Shown here in pieces: positions 17,845 through 25,705 of a stretch of DNA of 64,000 bases. The DNA comes from Mesorhizobium sangaii (GTDB lineage Bacteria; Pseudomonadota; Alphaproteobacteria; Rhizobiales; Rhizobiaceae), in the NCBI RefSeq assembly GCF_014207355.1, contig NZ_JACHEF010000005.1, positions 186,001-250,000 on the forward strand. The letters run 5' to 3'. How positions within the stretch are numbered: position 1 is the stretch's first letter; every line of letters starts with the position of its first letter. The position numbers were made by a program, and so were the translations under genes. The notes beneath the pieces are model-generated. The model saw only the letters and a program-made list of their open reading frames with translations. It was not told where the DNA came from and ran no database searches.

Positions 17845-17870
17845 CCAGCCGGCGCGAAACCGCCGGCTGG
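17845..17870 (-). terminator. Intra-operon hairpin after the polyamine-type binding-protein gene
   Basis: A perfect 9-bp stem (CCAGCCGGC / GCCGGCTGG) with an 8-nt loop, followed on the minus strand by TTTCTTTC. It lies directly after the binding-protein stop and before the permease genes, the same layout as at 2456-2483 in the other ABC operon. Confidence 0.7.
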
Positions 17871-17884
17871 CCCGGATGTCGGCC

Positions 17885-18946
17885 TTATTTCACGTCGACC
17901 TTGAGCTGCTGCCACAGCGCCAGATAGGCTTCGCGCTGCGCGTCGGTGATCGGCGCCTGGAACTGAATGCGCTTGGCCACTTCGGGGTCGCCCATCACCT
18001 TGCGGTTGAAGGCATCTTCGGGCAGCGCTTCCACGGCCTTGGTGTTGGCCGAGACAGGAGCGCCGACCTTGGTCACCCATTCGACATAGAATTTCGGGTC
18101 GATCATGTAGTTGATGAAGGCCTCGGCGCCGGCGACATTCTTGGCGCCGACGGGAATGGAAAAGGCATCAAGCCAGGCGACGGCACCTTCCTGCGGCACG
18201 ACCAGCGAGACCGGCAGCTTGAAATGTGTCTTGGCGCGATCAGCCGAACCGCTCCAGTAGGTCCCGATGTCGATCTGGTTGGAGGCGACCATCTGGTTCC
18301 AGTCGTTCTCCGAGCTCCAGAAGGTCTTGATCTGCGGCATCAGCGAGGTGAGCTTCGTCTTGACCGCATCCATATCCTTGATGTCGTTGATGTTCTGGCC
18401 GGTGGCGATGGCGCCAAACTGCACCGCCTCGACGGCGTCGTCGCGAATGACGACGCGGCCCTTGTGGGCGGCATCCCACATCGCGGCGATGCTGGTCGGC
18501 GGCTTGTCGAAGGATTTGTCGTTGATGGCGAGCGCCGTCAGTCCCCACACCCACGGCACGCCATAGACCTTGCCGTCATGGACGAGCATCGGCGATCCCG
18601 CCTTGTCCTTGCTGATGTCGGCGTAGTTCGGCAACTTGGACGTGTCGATCGGCTGAATCAGCTTTCCGTCCATCGCCTGGTCGTTGAAGGCGGCATTGAT
18701 CATGACGACGTCGTAGAGGCCGGGATTGGTCCGGATCTTGGTCAGCATTTCCTGTTCGGAATTGAAGAAATCGTTGACGACCTTGTTGCCGGTGGCCTTT
18801 TCGAACGCCTCGACGGCCCACGGCTCATCCGTACCGTAGCCCTTCCAGTTGAGCACATGCACTTCGTCGGCCTTGGCGGCAAAGGTAAGTGCAGAAGTGA
18901 AGACGGCAGTCGCCGTCAGCAGAGCAGTCAAATCAGGCATGCGCAT
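17885..18946 (-). CDS. Spermidine/putrescine-type periplasmic substrate-binding protein
   Basis: A 353-residue exported protein (signal peptide ending around AAKADEVHVL). The mature start VHVLNWKGYGTDEPWAVEAF is typical of PotD/PotF, as is TGNKVVNDFFNSEQEMLTKI. It should deliver a cationic or amino-compound solute to the adjacent permeases. The neighbouring glycohydrolase, kinase and aconitase X suggest the solute is not a plain polyamine. Confidence 0.9.
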   Translation of the reverse strand: MRMPDLTALLTATAVFTSALTFAAKADEVHVLNWKGYGTDEPWAVEAFEKATGNKVVNDFFNSEQEMLTKIRTNPGLYDVVMINAAFNDQAMDGKLIQPIDTSKLPNYADISKDKAGSPMLVHDGKVYGVPWVWGLTALAINDKSFDKPPTSIAAMWDAAHKGRVVIRDDAVEAVQFGAIATGQNINDIKDMDAVKTKLTSLMPQIKTFWSSENDWNQMVASNQIDIGTYWSGSADRAKTHFKLPVSLVVPQEGAVAWLDAFSIPVGAKNVAGAEAFINYMIDPKFYVEWVTKVGAPVSANTKAVEALPEDAFNRKVMGDPEVAKRIQFQAPITDAQREAYLALWQQLKVDVK

Positions 18947-19003
18947 GGTTGGTTCCTCTCTGTGGTTTGCCCGCTTTCCCGGGCTTGTCAGGCTTTCTGG
19001 CAG

Positions 19004-19978
19004 TTATGCATTGGCCTTCTGTGTCCGGCCCAGTGCGCCGGACGGGTCGGCGACAGAGCTCAGGAATGTCTGGATCTGGTGATCGGTCGGCGCTGACGAG
19101 CCGCCATGGCGGGTCACCGAAATTGCCGCCGCCGCATTGGCGTAACGCGCTGCCTCTAAAGGCGGGATGGCGCGCGACAACGCGCTGACGAAGGCGCCGA
19201 TATGGGTATCGCCGGCGCCGTTGGTGTCGATGGCGGTGACTTTGAAGCCGGCCACGGTCTGCACCGAACCGTCTGCCAGCCGTACGTGGCAGCCCTTGGC
19301 GCCGGCGCGGATGACCGCGCCCGCTGCCTTCGGGCAATGGACTTCCAGCAACCGCGCGGCAACCGTTTCAACGGCTCCCGGACCGGCAATCTCGGCCGCT
19401 TCGGTCGTGTTGCAGCTCAGCCATGTGGTGCGGGCCAGCACTCGCGACAGGATCGGGCGCGGAATGTCCGATATCACCGGCGTCGGATCGAAGACAAAAG
19501 GAATGTCTGCCGGCAGTGCCTCGATCCAGTCTGTGAGCGCGTCGCGGCTTGCGGGGTAGCTCAGCGTGTAGCCGGAGGTGAACACCCAGTCTCCCTGTGC
19601 GACCGAGACGGGCGCCATCATGTCGAGGCTGAGCACGCTCTCCGCACCTGGCCACGACACGAAGGTGCGTTCGGCGTCGCTCGAGATCATGGCGACGCAA
19701 TTGCCGCTGTCCATCAGGGGCGATGGCGGCGTCAGCGTCTCAATGCCCTCGTTGGCGAAAGCGGCACGCAGGAAGTCGCCGTTGGGTCCGCTCCCGAGTT
19801 GGCCGCCGAACACTACCTTCATGCCGGTACGGCTGGCCGCGACCATCATGTTGAAGCCGCCGCCGGCGACCTGGGCGAAGCTCGATGCGGTCTTCTCCGC
19901 GCCGGGCGCCGGCAAGGCATCGATGCGGTAGACATAGTCGACCACAGCACTGCCGATATGGACGAGGCGCCCGCTCAT
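19004..19978 (-). CDS. PfkB-family (ribokinase-like) carbohydrate/nucleoside kinase
   Basis: A 324-residue kinase beginning MSGRLVHIGSAVVDYVYRID. It has the first PfkB signature region (QVAGGGFNMMVAASRTGMKV with GGQLGSGPNGDFLRAA) and the second, DTNGAGDTHIGAFVSAL, containing the catalytic Asp of the GAGD motif. The ATG overlaps the TGA of the glycohydrolase-like gene. Coupling to a DraG-type hydrolase suggests that it phosphorylates the sugar released from an N-glycosidic compound. Confidence 0.88.
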   Translation of the reverse strand: MSGRLVHIGSAVVDYVYRIDALPAPGAEKTASSFAQVAGGGFNMMVAASRTGMKVVFGGQLGSGPNGDFLRAAFANEGIETLTPPSPLMDSGNCVAMISSDAERTFVSWPGAESVLSLDMMAPVSVAQGDWVFTSGYTLSYPASRDALTDWIEALPADIPFVFDPTPVISDIPRPILSRVLARTTWLSCNTTEAAEIAGPGAVETVAARLLEVHCPKAAGAVIRAGAKGCHVRLADGSVQTVAGFKVTAIDTNGAGDTHIGAFVSALSRAIPPLEAARYANAAAAISVTRHGGSSAPTDHQIQTFLSSVADPSGALGRTQKANA

Positions 19979-21015
19979 GCCGCCGCGTCCTTGCCGGAAC
20001 CTTTTTTCGCCACCCTCGCCGCCATCAGATCTGCGGCAAGGGCGCGAACCTCCGACATGTCGATGCCGACAAGCCTGGCGACATGCTGCGGCGGCAATCG
20101 GGAAAAGCCGGTGCAGGCTCCCGCCATGCCGGCCGCGATGGCGCCGATCGTGTCGGTGTCGCCGCCGAGATTGGCGCTGATGACGGCCGCTTGCCATGGA
20201 TCGCCGCCGGCGACTTCCAGCACCGCGAAGGCCGCCGGAACCGATTCCTGGCTGGCGACGCCGGTGCCGACTAGATCAGTGATGAGCCGGATCGCATCCT
20301 TCATCACCTTGCCACGCACCATATCCTGCGCCCAGACGATGCGCGCGGCGATGTCGCCGCCGGTCACCCAATGGCCGAGAGTGGCCCCGAGCCTCGCCGC
20401 CGCAACGGCGCTGTCGGACGCGGCGCGCCAGCCACCGCCGGCGATGCCATGGCTGACAGCGGCAGCGACGGCGGCGGCCGAGGCGATGGCGATCGAAGTG
20501 TTGTGCGTCGCCCGGCAGGTTTCCGCCACCTTGGCGACCAGCGCGTCGAGCGGCTCCAGCGGCATCATGATGCCGACAGGCGCAATACGCATGGCCGCAC
20601 CATTAGTGTCGCCGCTGCGCCCGGCTTCTTCCGCCGGCAAGCCATTGTTGATGGCGTCGATGGCGCGTTTGGTCGACGGCCCCAGCAGATCGTAGCTACC
20701 GCGCGCCTTGACCTCGCGCTCCCAGTCGAGCAGCCCGTTGACCCAGCGCGCATGGTCGAAATGGTCACCGGACTCCACAAGGATGCGGCCAAGCAGCAGC
20801 GCCTGTTCGGTGTCGTCGGTGACGGTGCCGGCCAGCAGCCCTTTCGACACCGGGTGGTCGGCCACCGGGGCGACGAAATCGTCGACATGGCCATATAGCT
20901 CGGTGATCCGGGCCGGCGACAGGAGTTGCGTCGGCATACCCAGCGCATCGCCAATCGCCCCGCCGACAAGTGCGCCCATGGCGCGGTCGATCGCCTTGTT
21001 GGCTGCATCCGACAT
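19975..21015 (-). CDS. ADP-ribosylglycohydrolase (DraG/ARH)-family hydrolase
   Basis: A 346-residue all-helical enzyme: GALVGGAIGDALGMPTQLL at the N terminus, GTVTDDTEQALLLGRILVES (TDDT metal-site motif), SGDTNGAAMRIAPVGIMMP and a C-terminal GGDTDTIGAIAAGMAGAC (second binuclear Mg site). All expected acidic residues are present, so it should be active. Family members cleave N-glycosidic or related bonds to ribose. In this operon, between a GntR regulator and a sugar kinase, the substrate is likely an imported glycosyl conjugate rather than an ADP-ribosylated protein. Confidence 0.88.
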   Translation of the reverse strand: MSDAANKAIDRAMGALVGGAIGDALGMPTQLLSPARITELYGHVDDFVAPVADHPVSKGLLAGTVTDDTEQALLLGRILVESGDHFDHARWVNGLLDWEREVKARGSYDLLGPSTKRAIDAINNGLPAEEAGRSGDTNGAAMRIAPVGIMMPLEPLDALVAKVAETCRATHNTSIAIASAAAVAAAVSHGIAGGGWRAASDSAVAAARLGATLGHWVTGGDIAARIVWAQDMVRGKVMKDAIRLITDLVGTGVASQESVPAAFAVLEVAGGDPWQAAVISANLGGDTDTIGAIAAGMAGACTGFSRLPPQHVARLVGIDMSEVRALAADLMAARVAKKGSGKDAAA

Positions 21016-21018
21016 CGC

Positions 21019-21744
21019 TCAGAACCTCATATGCAGTGCGAAATGCGCCGGGTTGAGCAGGCTGGTGACATACTCGATCGGCCGCTCGTCGGCGGCGCGG
21101 GTCAACCGGCGGCCGCGCAGGAACGGCGTGCCTTGCGGGCAGCCGAGGATGGCGGCATCCTCTGCATTGAGCATCTCGATTTCGACCCATTCCTCACCAT
21201 GGTCAGGAATAAGCCCGGCGCCGCGCAGCGTCTGGTGCAGCGAACCCTCGCGTAGGCCGCGCAGCGGCACGTCCTCCAGTTCCGGCGACAGGGGCAGCCG
21301 GCTGCGCTCGATGGAAATCGCATGGCCGTCGCTGGCGTTGGTGCGCACCCGGTCGACGGCGATGAAAAACGGGCTCTCAATGCCAAGCCAGGCGGCCAGG
21401 TCGGCGTCCTCGATCACCTCCAGCCGCAGCGTCCGCGTCTCGGCATTGGCGCCCGCATTGGCGAGCGCCCGCGACCAGCCGACCGCGTCGTCGACCGGCT
21501 TGCCGTCGAAGGTGACGAACGAGCCGATGCCGACCTTGGTGGTGATCAGCCCGCGGCTGGACAGTTCCTCGAGGCCCTTGCGGACCGTGTTGCGGCTGAC
21601 GGAGAAGCGCTGGACCAGCTCGTTCTCGCTTTGCAGGCGGTCGCCGAAGCCGAGCACGCCGGAGCGGATTTCATGCTCCAGAACGATAGCGATCTGCTCG
21701 GGCTTGCCCGTGCCGGGAGACAGTTGAACCGCGCGCCGCTTCAT
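21019..21744 (-). CDS. GntR-family (HutC/UTRA) transcriptional regulator
   Basis: A 241-residue regulator starting MKRRAVQLSPGTGKPEQIAI; an ATG at 21783 would extend into the operator-like region. The winged helix contains ENELVQRFSVSRNTVRKGLE, followed by a UTRA effector domain with the family ending RPIEYVTSLLNPAHFALHMR. It is the first gene of the leftward operon and probably the effector-responsive repressor of it. Confidence 0.9.
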   Translation of the reverse strand: MKRRAVQLSPGTGKPEQIAIVLEHEIRSGVLGFGDRLQSENELVQRFSVSRNTVRKGLEELSSRGLITTKVGIGSFVTFDGKPVDDAVGWSRALANAGANAETRTLRLEVIEDADLAAWLGIESPFFIAVDRVRTNASDGHAISIERSRLPLSPELEDVPLRGLREGSLHQTLRGAGLIPDHGEEWVEIEMLNAEDAAILGCPQGTPFLRGRRLTRAADERPIEYVTSLLNPAHFALHMRF

Positions 21745-21785
21745 ATGCGTACCTGTCCAGTGAACCTGTATAATCCTGTTCAATA
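21745..21785 (-). promoter_or_regulatory. Candidate operator: three CCTGT repeats upstream of the GntR gene
   Basis: CCTGT occurs at 21752, 21765 and 21775 on the plus strand, the last two inside GAACCTGTATAATCCTGTTC, whose outer arms (GAAC/GTTC) are symmetric. The block touches the proposed start codon of the regulator, consistent with autoregulation. No experimental support can be derived from sequence. Confidence 0.4.
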
Positions 21786-21958
21786 TATGGGTACGGAGAC
21801 CGTGTCAACGGGACGCGCCGAAGACAAGCCAAACGGCCAGCGAATGATACGGAAATGCCTGCAAAGCGTCGACAGGCCCGGCAGTATGAACCCCGAAAAG
21901 AAGATCCCGATCACCGAAAACATTGCAATCAATCAAGAGGATAGAGCCAAGTCTTGAT

Positions 21959-22243
21959 TCAATTTTGGCCGGTTGGCATCGACACTTCACGGGGTTCAAC
22001 GAGGATATCCGCCTCGATTGCGGCACTGATGAATGCCGCTCGTGCCACCGAGGCTTCTTTTCTTCCCTCAAGCACGGCGAGGCAGACTTTGCGGGCTGCC
22101 ATGTGCCTTTGCCCTGTCGCAACAGGCCAGCGGTTCATCAGAATGTCGGCGGCCTGAGCGACCCGCTCCACGTTGAAGATCGAGTTTCGCGACCGGCCGA
22201 GCGCAATCCTGACCGGCTCATCGAAACGCTGGTCCTGCACCAC
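21959..22243 (-). CDS. DUF982 family small protein
   Basis: A 94-residue protein with the DUF982 pattern: FDEPVRIALGRSRNSIFNVE, AADILMNRWPVATGQRHMAA and ARAAFISAAIEADILV. DUF982 proteins are abundant in rhizobia and have no established function. A second, divergent member is encoded at 40440-40700. It is divergent from the 85-residue gene to its right. Confidence 0.75.
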   Translation of the reverse strand: MVQDQRFDEPVRIALGRSRNSIFNVERVAQAADILMNRWPVATGQRHMAARKVCLAVLEGRKEASVARAAFISAAIEADILVEPREVSMPTGQN

Positions 22244-22314
22244 ATCACCTCCCGAAGTCGAACGTGCCGACCTAGTTCCCTGTAGTGTGATAGATTTCCT
22301 GAGGAAGGTGCAAG

Positions 22315-22572
22315 ATGTCCGATTCCCAAGGCCAGAAAAGTCCTAAACTGATTGTCGTGGTCGCGTTCGACCGCGGCGATGACGGCGAATTGTTTCCGGC
22401 CTTCGGCCCTGCGGACCAGCAGAGCGAGGATCGCGCCATCCGCACGGCTAGGGCACTGGCGACAAAACATGTTGGCGTCATTGCCTGGAGCCGGGAAGCC
22501 GACACGACACTTGGCGAGTACGGTCCGCCGAACACCCTGTTCGTCAGCGGCGACGTGCCTGACATGGAGTAG
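22315..22572 (+). CDS. Conserved rhizobial hypothetical protein (85 aa)
   Basis: A short soluble protein, MSDSQGQKSPKLIVVVAFDR followed by GDDGELFPAFGPADQQSEDR, and ending FVSGDVPDME. The pattern (one strand, an acidic loop, a helix, then GVIAWSREAD) resembles a conserved small protein of unknown function in Mesorhizobium and relatives, from memory of the family style. AAGGTGC lies close before the ATG. No function can be assigned. Confidence 0.6.
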   Translation: MSDSQGQKSPKLIVVVAFDRGDDGELFPAFGPADQQSEDRAIRTARALATKHVGVIAWSREADTTLGEYGPPNTLFVSGDVPDME

Positions 22573-22784
22573 CCCGTTGGCCCCAAGCTCCTGGGCCGCA
22601 CTCAATGTCTGCGGCCAGATTGGAAATATTGCCAAAGCGCCAGTTGGCTTTGCGGCGAACCGGCTAGGGGCAGGAAATAAATTTCGTTTTTAATATTAGC
22701 TCATCTGAAGGAACTGTTTTCTCTCGATCCCGTTTTGTCTGCAGGTCGTTTATTCCAATGGCCTCCACAGAGAGGAATTCCCAA

Positions 22785-23072
22785 ATGAACTTCAAGATTC
22801 TCACTATGGGCGCGATGGCGCTTGCAATGATGACTGGCTCGGCGCTTGCGGCTACCAACACGTCCGCGCTGGACGATCCGGCAAAGATGTCGCCGTTCTT
22901 CACCGATGCCGGCATGAAGACCATGAAGTCCGAGGCGGAGTTCAAGGCCGCCTGGATGGCCATGAAGGAAGAAGACCGCGCAGGTATGACGAAGGAATGT
23001 GGCGACGAGGCCATTGCCAAGTCGCACGACAATTTCTGCAAGATGACCAAGCAGCTCGGCGGCGCCAACTGA
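22785..23072 (+). CDS. Small exported hypothetical protein
   Basis: A 95-residue protein starting MNFKILTMGAMALAMMTGSA, chosen because AGAGGAA lies eight bases upstream. A signal peptide is predicted, cleaved near ALAATN. The mature part is helical and rich in Lys/Met, with three cysteines-or-near positions limited to CGDEAI and CKMTKQL. A perfect 15-bp hairpin follows the gene. Function unknown. Confidence 0.65.
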   Translation: MNFKILTMGAMALAMMTGSALAATNTSALDDPAKMSPFFTDAGMKTMKSEAEFKAAWMAMKEEDRAGMTKECGDEAIAKSHDNFCKMTKQLGGAN

Positions 23073-23107
23073 CGCACCTCGATTTGGGCGTGCCCGAAAT
23101 CGAACAG

Positions 23108-23144
23108 CTGGATAAAGGCGGGCCAAATGCCCGCCTTTATCCAG
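23108..23144. terminator. Perfect 15-bp inverted repeat, bidirectional terminator-like
   Basis: CTGGATAAAGGCGGG, a 7-base loop, then its exact complement. The stem carries AAAGG/CCTTT near its middle but there is no long T run. It sits 36 bases after the small exported protein gene and before the sensor kinase gene. Confidence 0.65.
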
Positions 23145-23214
23145 CGGCAACCTGAGATATCACATCCCCGTGCCAGCGGATTCACTTCGCGACAACGGTC
23201 GGGCAAATGTGTAA

Positions 23215-24333
23215 ATGTCCCTGTTTGGAGCGGCAGAACGCCGCTTATTTGGCTTTGTGCCCATGTTTCAACCCATTGCGAATATCGAGGACGCGCAGAC
23301 GCTGGCGCAGGCGATCGTCAACACGATCACCGAGCCGTTTCTCGTCCTTGACGAGCAGTTTCGCGTGCTGGCGGCCAGCCGCTCCTTCTACAAGACATTT
23401 GACGTCGACCCCGCGCAGACCCAAGGCTCGCTGCTCTACGCGCTCGGCGACGGTCAGTGGGATATTCCCGCGCTCCGCCTGCTGCTGGAAACGATCATTC
23501 CCGAGAAGACCGCCATGGACGGCTTCGAGGTCGAGCATGATTTCCCGCGCATCGGGCGCCGCACCATGCTGCTCAACGCTCGCAAGGTGCTTTACGACCA
23601 CAGCTCGGCCATCACCATCCTTCTCGCGTTCAACGATATAACAGCCCGTCGTGTCATCGAGCGGGAAAAGGAAGAGCTGCTCAGCCGCACGGAAGATTTG
23701 CTTCGGCAAAAGGACGTCCTGCTGCGCGAAATGGAACATCGTGTTGCCAACAGCCTGCAGATCATCGCCAGCATCCTGTTGCTGAAGGCTCGCTCGGTCA
23801 CGTCGGAAGAGACGCGCCAGCATCTCAAGGACGCCCATCAGCGCGTTCTGTCCGTGGCGGAGGTCCAACGCCATCTTCACACCTCGGCCGGTGCCGACGA
23901 GATCGATGTCGGCTCCTATCTTTCGAAACTGTGCGGAAGCCTTGCTTCGTCAATGATCGGCGAAACCCAACCGATCGACGTTGCCGTTACAGCTGAAGGC
24001 GGCAGGATGGACTCGCAGCGCGCCGTCAGCCTCGGTCTGATCGTCACCGAACTCGTGCTCAATGCCATCAAATATGCCTTCCCCAAGGAGAAGGCCGGCG
24101 CCCGTATCCAGGTGAGCTACGAGACTGCGGGCAGCGACTGGAAACTGACGGTTTCGGACAATGGCGTCGGCAAGATCGCCAACGACGTCCCGGCTACCGG
24201 ACTTGGAACAGCCATCGTCGAGGCGCTGGTCAAACAGTTGGAGGCCAAGGTGGACGTCATCAGCGACGCCGACGGCACCAGCGTGTCGGTGACCCGGGCG
24301 ACATTCACCTCACGGGTGCCGCGAGCGGCGTAA
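23215..24333 (+). CDS. PAS-containing sensor histidine kinase, HisKA_2 type
   Basis: A 372-residue protein without transmembrane helices. Residues about 20-150 form a PAS-like domain (AIVNTITEPFLVLDEQFRVL). The dimerisation/phosphoacceptor part is of HisKA_2 type, with the His in LLREMEHRVANSLQIIASIL. The ATPase domain shows N-box LIVTELVLNAIKYAFP, SDNGVG and a short GLGTAIVEALVKQL. Such kinases often serve the alphaproteobacterial general stress pathway; no partner regulator is adjacent. The start is uncertain (23215 or Met at 23263); no good ribosome site is seen for either. Confidence 0.85.
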   Translation: MSLFGAAERRLFGFVPMFQPIANIEDAQTLAQAIVNTITEPFLVLDEQFRVLAASRSFYKTFDVDPAQTQGSLLYALGDGQWDIPALRLLLETIIPEKTAMDGFEVEHDFPRIGRRTMLLNARKVLYDHSSAITILLAFNDITARRVIEREKEELLSRTEDLLRQKDVLLREMEHRVANSLQIIASILLLKARSVTSEETRQHLKDAHQRVLSVAEVQRHLHTSAGADEIDVGSYLSKLCGSLASSMIGETQPIDVAVTAEGGRMDSQRAVSLGLIVTELVLNAIKYAFPKEKAGARIQVSYETAGSDWKLTVSDNGVGKIANDVPATGLGTAIVEALVKQLEAKVDVISDADGTSVSVTRATFTSRVPRAA

Positions 24334-24339
24334 GAACCG

Positions 24340-24825
24340 CTACCACGATGCCTGCCTTCCCGATATCGCCTCGATCCTGATCTGATAGAAGAGATGGCTG
24401 CCCGAAACCGTTGACGCAGCACCTGGCTTCAGGGCTCCCGGTTCCCACCAGTTCGCGTGCTTTGCAAGAAGCGACCAGGCGAATTTGCGCTCAACGTCGA
24501 TCGGAGCGCTCATCCTTTCAACGCCGGCGGCGCTGTCGTCCAGATCCGGCCCTTTGGGCAATTCTTCGAAGACGCCGTCCACGACGACGCTTCTCCAGCC
24601 GTGCGGGTCACCAACATCATCGACCTGAAGACAGACGTTCGGGTTGGCCTGCATCCACTCGACCTTCCTGCCGGGAAGCGAAAAGCTGAAAATGGCGTTG
24701 TCACCGAAGGCAAAATGGATCGGCACCACATAGGGTTTGAGGTCACGCACACAGGCCAGGCGGCCAATGCGTTGCGTATTAAGCAGGGCGACGCAGTCCT
24801 GCCGCGTCATTTCCTTTACGTTCAT
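24340..24825 (-). CDS. Pyridoxamine 5'-phosphate oxidase-like flavin-binding protein
   Basis: A 161-residue split-barrel protein (Pyridox_ox_2/PPOX class). Typical pieces are LLNTQRIGRLACVRDLKPYV, VPIHFAFGDNAIFSFSLPGR and NPNVCLQVDDV. It may bind FMN or F420-like cofactors, and the exact activity is unknown. GGGAGG lies five bases before the start. It ends six bases from the convergent kinase gene and lies 18 bases downstream of the 57-codon gene, which it probably shares a transcript with. Confidence 0.85.
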   Translation of the reverse strand: MNVKEMTRQDCVALLNTQRIGRLACVRDLKPYVVPIHFAFGDNAIFSFSLPGRKVEWMQANPNVCLQVDDVGDPHGWRSVVVDGVFEELPKGPDLDDSAAGVERMSAPIDVERKFAWSLLAKHANWWEPGALKPGAASTVSGSHLFYQIRIEAISGRQASW

Positions 24826-24843
24826 CCCGATCCTCCCTTCTGT

Positions 24844-25017
24844 TCAGCCAGCGCGATCGATGCGACGGATGACCTTGATGGCCTCTGCTTCCGCCACCCC
24901 GATAAGCGCATCGATTCCCTGGATGGTCTCGATATGGCCGCGAGCCGCCACCATCCGTCGCAGGACGTGAAGATCATCGCGAATTTCGCAGAGTGTTGTC
25001 CGAAGTGTTGCGGGCAT
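24844..25017 (-). CDS. Small conserved protein (57 aa), paralogue of the N-terminal part of the 39959-40432 product
   Basis: A 58-codon frame with GGAAGG upstream of the ATG. The product begins MPATLRTTLCEIRDDLHVLR and ends near VIRRIDRAG. It is clearly related to the first 57 residues of the protein encoded at 39959-40432 (MPLTLRTTLCETRDALHVLR...GDIDRAA): both have GHIE, a central IDALI/IDSLI and VAE. The paralogue continues into a cysteine-rich C-terminal domain, which this one lacks. Predicted fold is two helices. Function unknown. Confidence 0.72.
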   Translation of the reverse strand: MPATLRTTLCEIRDDLHVLRRMVAARGHIETIQGIDALIGVAEAEAIKVIRRIDRAG

Positions 25018-25081
25018 TTGGTGGCCTTCCGCAACTCAACTGTCTCGACGGCAAGCTGGTTCCGCCGACCGCCAAGCAAAA

Positions 25082-25107
25082 GCCCGCCACGGCGAACCGG
25101 AGCGGGC
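25082..25107 (-). terminator. GC-rich hairpin with TTTT tail
   Basis: GCCCGC / GCGGGC arms with inner CGG/CCG pairing around a TTCG loop, followed on the minus strand by TTTTGC. It resembles the hairpin at 39907-39933. It can end transcription coming from the DUF3309 gene. Confidence 0.6.
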
Positions 25108-25190
25108 CTTGGAGGAGGACAAGGGGTGGGACCCTTTCCTCTTGTTTCCACGGGGGGTGTGGACCGCGATCACCTTACAAAGTTTTCCAA

Positions 25191-25216
25191 GCAAGCCGGA
25201 TCACAAGCCGGCTTGC
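25191..25216 (-). terminator. Hairpin downstream of the DUF3309 gene
   Basis: Perfect 9-bp arms GCAAGCCGG / CCGGCTTGC with an 8-base loop, 72 bases after the DUF3309 stop; the following minus-strand sequence is TTGGAAAAC, so U-richness is weak. Confidence 0.45.
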
Positions 25217-25288
25217 GAAGTTCACATTCCAGTGCGCGTCGGCACCGACGCGGTCACGGGATTGCGACCACTTCGGCGAGCAACGCGA

Positions 25289-25453
25289 CTAAATCCGTCC
25301 GAGCACGACAAGCACGATGATGATGAGCAGCACGAGCCCGAGACCGCCGCCGCCATAATAGCCTGTGCCATAAAAGGGACCGCCGCCGAGGCCACTGAAG
25401 CCTCCAAGCAGCGCTATGACAAGAAGAATAATAAGTATGGTTCCTAGGCTCAT
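25289..25453 (-). CDS. DUF3309-type small membrane peptide (54 aa)
   Basis: A 55-codon gene with product starting MSLGTILIILLVIALLGGFS, a Gly/Tyr-rich centre (YGTGYYGGGG) and a second hydrophobic stretch LGLVLLIIIVLVVLGRI. This two-helix layout is the hallmark of the DUF3309 family common in Alphaproteobacteria. GGAGCGGG precedes the start. Two hairpins lie downstream. Function unknown; members are often associated with stress responses. Confidence 0.8.
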   Translation of the reverse strand: MSLGTILIILLVIALLGGFSGLGGGPFYGTGYYGGGGLGLVLLIIIVLVVLGRI

Positions 25454-25705
25454 GGTTTCCCGCTCCTTTGTGCGCGCTTCTGCGCCGGCTCAACAACGCG
25501 CCATTCGCGTGTTGCTTGGGATGTGAACGCTTTCAACGCATTAGCGTTCCGCCGGCGGAGCGATGAAGGCCCCAGGGAGCAATCAGTGCAGCCGCGGCCG
25601 AAAAGTCCGCCAGGATTGGCGGGCTTTCCGGCCCGTCGGAGGCCAGGAGAGTGCGGTCAAAGCCTCACGGCTGGTTCGGCACTTCCGCTCCCGGCACTCT
25701 TGGCG

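Noticed and set aside
15097..18946. Assigning the importer to putrescine/spermidine specifically
   Set aside because: The family also carries other amino compounds, and the operon context argues for a different substrate; only the family name is used.
18267..20695. Several long rightward frames opposite the binding-protein, kinase and glycohydrolase genes
   Set aside because: They mirror well-supported genes and have typical antisense composition.
22138..22635. 165-codon leftward frame across the DUF982 / 85-residue intergenic region
   Set aside because: Overlaps two better-supported small genes in other frames, one of them on the opposite strand.
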